From Actinomycetota bacterium (GTDB lineage: Bacteria; Actinomycetota; Actinomycetes; S36-B12; UBA5976): a stretch of DNA of 5,841 bases. Under the pieces are notes generated by a model. The model made no database searches, was not told where the DNA came from, and saw only the letters and a program-made list of their open reading frames with translations. Where the stretch lies: assembly GCA_017853815.1 (NCBI GenBank), contig JAFMIT010000100.1, forward strand, positions 1 through 5,841, in the 5' to 3' direction. Positions within the stretch are counted from its first letter, which is position 1. Every line of letters starts with the position of its first letter. The position numbers and the translations under genes were made by a program. Positions 1-5,841 of the stretch are shown in pieces.

Positions 1-1046
1 ACCCTGATATCAACATTCGACCCTCGACGAGTCGTGAGCCATTCCTGTGCGATCGATATGTCAGAGGGCTCAACACTCACTAAGACTTCTCGTGGAGGAA
101 CCTCACCGCCGTCTTCTGCGTAAAGCTGTTGCAAGACGCGAAGCATGATGTCCGATGCTGAGCCAGAATCTTGCTTGTCTGTCACGAAACCACGTTCACC
201 GCGGATGCGCCCCTGGCGAACGTGAAAGACTCGAATTCCAGCTGCCAGCTCATCGTCAACGATGGCGATGACATCGGCGTCAGCGTCAGCTGACAACACG
301 ACAGAAGACTTTTGGGCCACCGACTCCACTGCAGAGATGTCGTCTCGCAGTCTCGCTGCCTTCTCAAATTCCAGGGCTTCGCTTGCCTCGCTCATTTCTG
401 CGTGAAGCCGCCTCAAGACAGTCTTGGTATCGCCTTCAATGAGAGAGACAAATCCCTGGACCAATTCGCGATGCTGTTCAGCATCGACTCGACCTACACA
501 CGGTGCCGAGCACTTATCAATGTATCCCAGGAGACACGGTCTACCGCTGGCCTTGGCGCGCTTGAATACTGTTTCGGAGCACGTGCGCACCGGGTACACG
601 CGCAAAAGCCGATCAATGGTGTCCCGAATAACCCAAGCTTGAACATACGGCCCGAAATATTTGATGCCGCGGCGACGTTCGCCGCGCACAACAAATACTC
701 GAGGAAATGCGTCATTCCACGTCACCGCGAGCCACGGATAGGACTTGTCATCTCTGAATCGAACGTTAAATCTAGGATCGAACTCTTTGATCCAGGTGTG
801 TTCTAGCTGGAGCGCTTCTACTTCAGAAGCAACGGTCACCCAGTCGACTCTTACGGCTGTGGCAAGCATGGTTTGAGTCCGCTCATGCAGCGAAGCAGGA
901 TCCGTGAAGTAGGACGTTAAGCGATTGCGCAGATTCTTCGCTTTGCCGACATAAATGACCCGCTCATGCTCGTCCCAATAGCGATACACCCCAGGCGACG
1001 TGGGAATGTCGCTGGTTTTGGGTCGCCACTGAGAAAGATCAGCCAT
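1..1046 (-). CDS. uvrC: UvrC, excinuclease ABC subunit C (N-terminal 348 residues; 3' end outside window)
   Basis: UvrC is the nuclease of nucleotide excision repair. It binds the UvrB-DNA complex and cuts 3' and then 5' of the lesion. I translated the minus strand from the ATG at 1046 and found no stop to position 1, giving 348 of the roughly 600-650 residues usual for the family. Visible parts are: a GIY-YIG domain (about 16-95) with Y21, Y32, K35, R42, Y46 and E77 at positions I match from memory to catalytic residues of characterised UvrCs; four cysteines C156, C171, C179 and C183 (C-X14-C-X7-C-X3-C) matching the reported 4Fe-4S ligands; and a UVR motif (about 205-241, LEFEKAARLRDD) that contacts UvrB. 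The RNase H-like and HhH domains for the 5' cut would lie beyond the window. The ATG starts 2 bases after the uvrA stop, with only a weak GAAG upstream, so translation is probably coupled to uvrA. Confidence 0.96.
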   Translation of the reverse strand, partial: MADLSQWRPKTSDIPTSPGVYRYWDEHERVIYVGKAKNLRNRLTSYFTDPASLHERTQTMLATAVRVDWVTVASEVEALQLEHTWIKEFDPRFNVRFRDDKSYPWLAVTWNDAFPRVFVVRGERRRGIKYFGPYVQAWVIRDTIDRLLRVYPVRTCSETVFKRAKASGRPCLLGYIDKCSAPCVGRVDAEQHRELVQGFVSLIEGDTKTVLRRLHAEMSEASEALEFEKAARLRDDISAVESVAQKSSVVLSADADADVIAIVDDELAAGIRVFHVRQGRIRGERGFVTDKQDSGSASDIMLRVLQQLYAEDGGEVPPREVLVSVEPSDISIAQEWLTTRRGSNVDIR

Positions 1047-1048
1047 GG

Positions 1049-3883
1049 CTACTTCAAGAGTGGTGCCAGGTATTGACCGGTGTGGCTGGCCTTGACCTTG
1101 GCCACTTGTTCAGGGGTTCCCGTCGTGACAACTGTTCCGCCACGATATCCGCCCTCAGGACCCATATCGATCACCCAGTCTGCGCACTTGACGACATCGA
1201 GATTGTGCTCGATAACAATCACAGTGTTTCCCTTATCCACCAAGGTCTGCAACACAATCAGAAGCTTTCGAATATCTTCGAAGTGCAAGCCGGTAGTTGG
1301 CTCATCGAGAACATAGACAGTTCTACCCGTTGATCGCTTCTGCAGTTCACTGGCTAGCTTGACGCGCTGAGCTTCACCGCCGGACAACGTCGGTGCCGAC
1401 TGGCCGAGGCGGACATATCCGAGTCCGACATCAACCAAAGTCTGGAGGTGACGAGCAATCGGCGGGATGGCGCCGAAGAATTCCAAACCTTCTTCAATCG
1501 GCATGTTCAAGACATCTGAAATGGTCTTGCCTTTGTAATGGACCTCAAGAGTTTCGCGGTTATAGCGCGCTCCGTTGCATACCTCGCAAGGCACGTAGAC
1601 GTCTGGCAAGAAGTTCATCTCAATACGGATCGTGCCATCACCCGTGCAAGCCTCGCAGCGACCACCTTTTACGTTGAACGAGAATCGTCCTTGCTGGTAA
1701 CCACGAATCTTTGCTTCAGTCGTCTGAGCGAACAGCTTGCGCACGTGATCAAACACGCCCGTGTAAGTAGCAGGGTTTGAACGCGGAGTTCTGCCGATTG
1801 GGGACTGGTCCACGTGAACCACTTTGTCGAGATGCTCGATGCCGCGAACTCGCTTGTGTTTCCCAGGCACTTCCCGTGAACCGTTGAGTTCACGCGCCAG
1901 CGATGTGTACAAAATGTCGTTAACGAGCGTGGACTTGCCGCTGCCACTGACGCCCGTCACCGCCACAAAAGTGCCCAAGGGGAAGTCAACCGTGACGTTC
2001 TTCAGATTGTTCTCGGCCGCACCTTCGACTCGCAGAACTTTGCTGCTATCGGTCGGCCGTCGGAGCGTAGGGATGTCGATCTTTCGACGTCCGCTCATGT
2101 AATCGCCTGTGAGCGAGCGCTTCGAAGCAATCAGGTCTTTGTACGGACCGCTGACCACCACTTCACCGCCATGCTCACCAGCGCCAGGACCAATATCAAC
2201 AATCCAGTCGGCGGTTCTAATGGTGTCTTCGTCATGCTCAACCACAATCAGGGTGTTGCCCATATCGCGAAGCCGCACAAGCGTTTCGATAAGTCGATGG
2301 TTATCGCGCTGATGAAGGCCGATACTGGGTTCATCAAGCACGTAGAGCACGCCAACGAGCCCTGATCCAATTTGAGTCGCGAGTCGAATGCGTTGAGCCT
2401 CACCGCCAGCAAGCGTCGCCGCGGGACGTTCCAGACTGAGGTAATCCAGTCCGACGTCGACCAAGAAGCGCAAACGTTCGTTGACTTCTTTAAGAACCCG
2501 TTCGGCAATTTGCTTGTCACGTGCTTTGAGTTTCATTGAGCCAAGAAACTTTGCGCACTCACCAATAGGCAGCGATGCCACATCGGCAATGCTCTTGTCG
2601 TTAATCGTGACGGCCAGCACAACTGGCTTCAAGCGCTTGCCTTCGCACGACGGGCACGGAATTTCGCGCATGTACCCTTCGAAGCGCTCCCGACCAGTGT
2701 CGGTTTCAGCTTCAGAATGTCGTCTTTGGATGAATGGGATAACCCCTTCGAATCCAGTGTCGTAGGAACGAGTTCGTCCATACCGGTTCTTGTACTTGAC
2801 GTGCACCTCATGGTCGTGGCCGTACAGGACTGCCTTCTTGACCTTCGCTGGGAGCTTGTGCCACGGAGTCTTCAGCGAAAATTCAAGTTCCGCCGCGAGC
2901 GCCTCAAGAATTCGAAGATAGTACGTACTCATGTGGCCGCCAGCCCATGGCGCAATTGCTTCTTCGAGGATGCTCAATTCACCATCGGGCACAACAAGCT
3001 CAGGGTCTACCTCCATCTGAGTGCCTAAACCTGAACAGTCAGGGCAAGCTCCGAACGGAGAGTTAAACGAGAAGGATCGTGGTTCAAGAACTTCAAACGA
3101 CAAGCCATCGTCTACACACGCCAGATGCTCAGAGAAGAGCAGCTCCTTATCTTCGCCGTCCGCTCGATCAACGAATTCGAGAACAACTACCCCGTCGGCA
3201 ATCTGAAGAGCGCTTTCGACCGAATCTGTGATGCGCTGTCTCGCTGACGCCTTGACCTGCAGACGATCAACGACGACGTCAATCGAGTGCTTCTCTTGCT
3301 TCTTCAGCGTCGGAGGCTCTGACAGTTGATGGACGACCCCGTCTACCCGAACTCGCGTGAAGCCTTGTGCATTGAGGACCCGGAAGAGATCGGCGTACTC
3401 CCCTTTGCGCTCGCGGATGACAGGAGCGAGCACCTGAAAACGTTCACCTTCTGGCAGCGCAAGGATTTGGTCAACTATTTGTTGAGGCGTCTGCCGAGAA
3501 ATCTCTTTGCCGCACTCTGGGCAATGTGGTTGTCCAATGCGGGCGAACAAAAGTCGCAGATAGTCATACACCTCGGTGATCGTGCCAACGGTCGAGCGAG
3601 GGTTTCGGGACGTGGACTTTTGGTCGATGCTGACCGCAGGCGATAGGCCCTCGATGAAGTCAACATCCGGCTTATCCATCTGACCGAGGAATTGACGTGC
3701 GTAGGCTGAGAGAGATTCAACGTATCGGCGCTGACCTTCGGCGAAAATTGTGTCAAACGCCAGGCTGGACTTGCCAGAGCCGCTGAGCCCCGTAAATACG
3801 ACCAACGCATTGCGTGGGAGGTCAATCGAGACGTCTTTCAGATTGTGCTCACGGGCTCCGCGAACAATCAACCGCTCTTCCAC
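1049..3883 (-). CDS. uvrA: UvrA, excinuclease ABC subunit A (944 aa, complete)
   Basis: UvrA is the damage-sensing ATPase of nucleotide excision repair; as a dimer it recognises distorted DNA and loads UvrB. Numbered from the GTG at 3883, it has two ABC ATPase halves. Half one: Walker A GLSGSGKSS (32-40, K38), signature LAGGEAQRIRLA (491-502), Walker B YVLDEPSIGLH (D517, E518) and H550. Half two: Walker A GVSGSGKST (644-652, K650), signature LSGGEAQRVKLA (833-844), Walker B D860/E861 and H893. The C-terminal zinc finger is intact (C743, C746, C766, C769). Other CXXC pairs are C121/C124, C280/C283 and C410/C413. Length matches the family, with no frameshift. The upstream in-frame GTG at 3889 is rejected because it overlaps the AAGGAG ribosome site, whereas the GTG at 3883 lies 5 bases beyond it and gives the expected MEERLIVRGAREHNL N-terminus. 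The gene starts 26 bases after terC and ends 2 bases before uvrC. The A in LAGGE and a missing zinc ligand near C256 are unusual. Confidence 0.98.
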   Translation of the reverse strand: MEERLIVRGAREHNLKDVSIDLPRNALVVFTGLSGSGKSSLAFDTIFAEGQRRYVESLSAYARQFLGQMDKPDVDFIEGLSPAVSIDQKSTSRNPRSTVGTITEVYDYLRLLFARIGQPHCPECGKEISRQTPQQIVDQILALPEGERFQVLAPVIRERKGEYADLFRVLNAQGFTRVRVDGVVHQLSEPPTLKKQEKHSIDVVVDRLQVKASARQRITDSVESALQIADGVVVLEFVDRADGEDKELLFSEHLACVDDGLSFEVLEPRSFSFNSPFGACPDCSGLGTQMEVDPELVVPDGELSILEEAIAPWAGGHMSTYYLRILEALAAELEFSLKTPWHKLPAKVKKAVLYGHDHEVHVKYKNRYGRTRSYDTGFEGVIPFIQRRHSEAETDTGRERFEGYMREIPCPSCEGKRLKPVVLAVTINDKSIADVASLPIGECAKFLGSMKLKARDKQIAERVLKEVNERLRFLVDVGLDYLSLERPAATLAGGEAQRIRLATQIGSGLVGVLYVLDEPSIGLHQRDNHRLIETLVRLRDMGNTLIVVEHDEDTIRTADWIVDIGPGAGEHGGEVVVSGPYKDLIASKRSLTGDYMSGRRKIDIPTLRRPTDSSKVLRVEGAAENNLKNVTVDFPLGTFVAVTGVSGSGKSTLVNDILYTSLARELNGSREVPGKHKRVRGIEHLDKVVHVDQSPIGRTPRSNPATYTGVFDHVRKLFAQTTEAKIRGYQQGRFSFNVKGGRCEACTGDGTIRIEMNFLPDVYVPCEVCNGARYNRETLEVHYKGKTISDVLNMPIEEGLEFFGAIPPIARHLQTLVDVGLGYVRLGQSAPTLSGGEAQRVKLASELQKRSTGRTVYVLDEPTTGLHFEDIRKLLIVLQTLVDKGNTVIVIEHNLDVVKCADWVIDMGPEGGYRGGTVVTTGTPEQVAKVKASHTGQYLAPLLK

Positions 3884-3888
3884 ATCCA

Positions 3889-3894
3889 CTCCTT
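3889..3894 (-). promoter_or_regulatory. Ribosome binding site of uvrA (AAGGAG), decides the start codon
   Basis: The minus strand reads CTAAGGAGTGGATGTGGAAG here. AAGGAG is a near-perfect Shine-Dalgarno sequence. Its last G is also the first base of the upstream GTG at 3889, so that GTG cannot be served by it. The GTG at 3883 follows after the five bases TGGAT, which is a workable spacing. An in-frame TAA (3893-3895) just upstream excludes any longer protein. The ATG at 3885 is in another frame. Confidence 0.85.
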
Positions 3895-3909
3895 AGGGGC
3901 GGGGCGAGC

Positions 3910-4887
3910 CTAGTCAGCCGAGTCTGAATCCGCGCCTTCGGCCGCGCCGTCGTGACGCGTCACCGCCAGTGATGTCACGGTGGTCGTCGCTAGGACTAAA
4001 ACGATGACCGACAAGGACGTGAACGTATCGATATGGGGCAATGGCAGCCCAAATGCCGCTTCAATGCCCATCATCGAAAGTTTCACTCCAATGAACGCCA
4101 AAATGATGGCGAGACCGCGGGCCAGGTGAACCAGCCGAGAAATCAGTCCGTTGAGCAAGAAGTACAACTGGCGCAGACCCATGAGCGCAAAGGCATTAGA
4201 TGTGATTACGATGAACAGGTCGGTCGTGAGGCCAAGCACTGCAGGAATACTGTCTAGCGCAAACATGATGTCAGTGCCGCCGATTGCAACCATGACCAGT
4301 GCCATGGGCGTCAGATATTTCACGCCATCGATGCGGGTGGTGAGACGGGTTCCAACATATTCGTTATGCGTCGGCATAAACCGTGAAACAAATCTGACAA
4401 GGCCATTGTTTTGGACATCGGGTTCTTCGGAGGAATCCGTAAAGGCGACCTTCCATGCAGTCCAGAGTAAGAAGAGTCCAAACAGCAGAAAGAGAGGTTC
4501 AAAACGTGCAATTGCCGAAACGCCAATGACAATCAATACGCCGCGTAAAACGAGAGCCAGCAGTACACCAACCAGGAGCACTCGGTGCTGCAAAACCGAG
4601 GGCACTGCAAACGACGTCATAATGACGAGAAACACGAAGAGGTTATCAACGCTGAGGGAATACTCAGTGAGGTACGCAGCGAAGAATTGTCCTGCAGCCT
4701 CAGATCCGAATTGGCTGAGAATCAACAACCCGAAAGCAACGGCCAAACCGATGTAGACCAGTACCCAGCGAGTCGCATCTTTGGTGCTGAACGCGTGAGG
4801 GCGCCTATCCACAATGACGAAATCCAGCACAAGCACTGCGAGAAATCCCACCACAGTGAGCAGCACGAGCCAGGTAGGAATAACCAC
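3910..4887 (-). CDS. TerC-family integral membrane protein (325 aa), possible Mn(2+) exporter
   Basis: This is a TerC/Alx-family inner-membrane protein. Members were first linked to tellurite resistance; Alx in E. coli and the TerC-type proteins of Bacillus subtilis are tied to Mn(2+) export and metalation of secreted proteins. About nine hydrophobic segments can be read: roughly 5-25, 41-60, 80-98, 103-122, 129-148, 192-214, 221-247, 256-275 and 289-308. The two family hallmarks are present: TEYSLSVDNLFVF (74-86; E75, D81) and GGTDIMFALDSIPA (203-216; D206, D212), acidic residues proposed to bind the ion. A soluble loop (about 149-190) and an acidic tail (GAAEGADSDSAD) follow the family pattern. 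The GTG at 4887 is preceded by a weak GGCGGA. Upstream codons in frame hold no ATG, GTG or TTG before the uvrB stop, so this start is well fixed. It sits between uvrB (33 bases) and uvrA (26 bases), so it is probably co-transcribed. Substrate is inferred from the family only, and I give no gene symbol because paralogues differ in function. Confidence 0.93.
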   Translation of the reverse strand: MVIPTWLVLLTVVGFLAVLVLDFVIVDRRPHAFSTKDATRWVLVYIGLAVAFGLLILSQFGSEAAGQFFAAYLTEYSLSVDNLFVFLVIMTSFAVPSVLQHRVLLVGVLLALVLRGVLIVIGVSAIARFEPLFLLFGLFLLWTAWKVAFTDSSEEPDVQNNGLVRFVSRFMPTHNEYVGTRLTTRIDGVKYLTPMALVMVAIGGTDIMFALDSIPAVLGLTTDLFIVITSNAFALMGLRQLYFLLNGLISRLVHLARGLAIILAFIGVKLSMMGIEAAFGLPLPHIDTFTSLSVIVLVLATTTVTSLAVTRHDGAAEGADSDSAD

Positions 4888-4890
4888 TAA

Positions 4891-4896
4891 TCCGCC
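4891..4896 (-). promoter_or_regulatory. Weak candidate ribosome binding site of terC (GGCGGA)
   Basis: The minus strand reads TATTGGCGGATTAGTGG, with GGCGGA three bases before the GTG start. It is a poor match to AGGAGG and close to the start, so initiation may rely partly on ribosomes finishing uvrB 33 bases upstream. No better purine-rich site is present in the gap. Confidence 0.35.
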
Positions 4897-4920
4897 AATA
4901 GTTGAGAGTTGAGGGGCACT

Positions 4921-5841
4921 TTAGTGCTCAGCTTCTTTCATTGCTTTCAATTCTCTCCGGAGGTCATTGATTTCGTCGCGGTACCGGGCTGCCACCTCGA
5001 ATTGTAAAGAAGCTGCCGCTTCCTTCATGCTGGCGCTGAGTTCTTCGATGAGTTGCACCAAGTCCTCCAACGCCCGCGACGCTCCCTTGGGAAGCGATTG
5101 TCGGAGATTCTCGCTCTGAGCCAGCACTGCCGCTGTTTCTGCCGAGTCTCTGGCCAAAACTTCGGTGATGTCTGCAATTTTCTTGCGCAACGGAGTCGGG
5201 TCGATCCCGTGTGCAGTGTTGTATGCCACCTGTTTGGCACGCCGCCGATTTGTCTCGCCAATGGCGTGTTCCATCGCTGGGGTAATGCTGTCGGCGTACA
5301 TATGAACTTGACCAGACACATTGCGTGCGGCACGACCGATTGTCTGGATGAGGGACGTCCCTGACCGAAGAAAGCCAGCTTTGTCAGCATCAAGAATTGA
5401 GACCAGTGAAACCTCGGGCAGGTCCAATCCTTCGCGCAACAAATTGATGCCAACGAGAACGTCGTACTCGCCGAGTCGCAACTCTCTGAGGAGTTCGATG
5501 CGGCGAAGGGTGTCAACTTCACTGTGGAGATAGCGGACACGGACCCCTTGTTCGAGCAGATAGTCGGTTAGATCTTCTGACATCTTTTTGGTAAGCGTGG
5601 TGACGAGCACTCGCTCGTCTCGTGCGGTTCGCAACGAGATTTCATGAAGCAGATCATCGATTTGACCCTTCGTGGGTTTGATGACGATTTCTGGGTCCAC
5701 GAGCCCTGTTGGGCGAATCACCTGTTCGACCACATCATCGTTGACCCTGCCCAACTCATATTTGCCAGGCGTTGCCGACAGATAGACCGTTTGGCCGGTT
5801 CTCTCTACAAACTCCTCAAAACGCAAGGGGCGGTTGTCGAG
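4921..5841 (-). CDS. uvrB: UvrB, excinuclease ABC subunit B (C-terminal 306 residues; 5' end outside window)
   Basis: UvrB is the helicase-like ATPase that verifies damage, is loaded by UvrA and recruits UvrC. The reading frame is open from the right edge, so the last 306 of about 670-700 residues are present, starting LDNRPLRFEEF. The leading L-D-N-R-P codons belong to the gene; the TTG at 5826 is an internal leucine, not a start. Numbered within the fragment, I see: the helicase motif LSATPG (21-26); the second RecA-like domain with TTLTKKMSEDL (81-91) and YLHSEVDTL (104-112); motif V GINLLREGLDLPEVSLV (131-147); motif VI QTIGRAARN (166-174) with R170 and R173 as likely arginine fingers; the NRRRAKQVAYNTAHGIDP block (198-215); and a C-terminal UVR helical hairpin (about 260-302) that binds UvrC. 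It ends in TAA, 33 bases before terC. DADKAG at 151-156 replaces the usual DADKEG. The N-terminal Walker A and beta-hairpin lie outside the window. Confidence 0.97.
   Translation of the reverse strand, partial: LDNRPLRFEEFVERTGQTVYLSATPGKYELGRVNDDVVEQVIRPTGLVDPEIVIKPTKGQIDDLLHEISLRTARDERVLVTTLTKKMSEDLTDYLLEQGVRVRYLHSEVDTLRRIELLRELRLGEYDVLVGINLLREGLDLPEVSLVSILDADKAGFLRSGTSLIQTIGRAARNVSGQVHMYADSITPAMEHAIGETNRRRAKQVAYNTAHGIDPTPLRKKIADITEVLARDSAETAAVLAQSENLRQSLPKGASRALEDLVQLIEELSASMKEAAASLQFEVAARYRDEINDLRRELKAMKEAEH

Noticed and set aside
312..806. Plus-strand open frame of 164 codons
   Set aside because: It lies wholly antisense to uvrC, whose frame is continuous and shows family motifs. The translation has no recognisable domain and its composition reads as a shadow.
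3884..3909. C-rich gap between terC and uvrA (GCTCGCCCCGCCCC) as a terminator or promoter
   Set aside because: I found no stable inverted repeat followed by a T run and no clear -35/-10 pair. It is best read as a short leader with the uvrA ribosome site.
4151..4756. Plus-strand open frame of 201 codons
   Set aside because: It is antisense to terC. The product is rich in Arg, Ser and Thr without recognisable motifs, as expected from the complement of membrane-protein codons.
4888..4920. SOS box or internal promoter between uvrB and terC
   Set aside because: No LexA-like palindrome (actinobacterial GAAC-N4-GTTC type) or promoter pair is visible in the 33 bases. Any SOS operator would be upstream of uvrB, outside the window.
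5025..5540. Minus-strand open frame of 171 codons overlapping uvrB in another frame
   Set aside because: The uvrB frame carries helicase motifs V and VI and the UVR domain here; the alternative frame has no family features.
5824..5826. TTG at 5826 as a start of a short uvrB
   Set aside because: The frame continues upstream to the window edge with LDNRP, which matches the conserved UvrB sequence before this point, so the TTG is an internal leucine codon.

Overview
The window is a tightly packed stretch of core genome, with four genes all on the minus strand. Read in the direction of transcription (right to left) they are uvrB (3' part, 4921-5841), terC (3910-4887), uvrA (1049-3883) and uvrC (5' part, 1-1046). 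Two are complete; uvrB and uvrC run off the window edges. No intergenic gap exceeds 33 bases, so about 99% of the window is coding. I see no RNA gene, mobile element, CRISPR array, repeat or convincing terminator.

The proteins point to an actinomycete (Actinomycetota). UvrA, UvrB and UvrC carry wording I recognise from actinobacterial members (in UvrA the stretch after the first ABC signature, in UvrB FLRSGTSLIQTIGRAARN, in UvrC the RPCLLGYIDKCSAPCVG block). A TerC-family gene between uvrB and uvrA is also an arrangement I associate with that phylum. Spot counts of three lines gave 52, 53 and 67% G+C, below the 65-72% of Streptomyces or mycobacteria. A streamlined or aquatic actinobacterium is therefore possible, but I cannot place the genus.

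Functionally, UvrA, UvrB and UvrC form the bacterial nucleotide excision repair nuclease. UvrA finds the distorted DNA, loads UvrB for damage verification, and UvrC then cuts on both sides of the lesion. TerC is a multi-pass membrane protein of a family linked to tellurite resistance and, more recently, to Mn(2+) export and metalation of secreted proteins. Its place inside the repair operon suggests co-expression under stress, but no direct role in excision repair is known. Spacings of 33, 26 and 2 bases suggest one polycistronic message, with its promoter and any SOS operator upstream of uvrB outside the window.

The hunt did not reveal a new system. The points worth a second look are: the uvrA start, which should move six bases downstream of the first possible GTG; probable translational coupling of uvrC to uvrA; the terC insertion in the operon; and three substitutions at usually conserved sites (LAGGE in the first UvrA ABC signature, a degraded zinc-ligand pair in UvrA, and DADKAG instead of DADKEG in UvrB).
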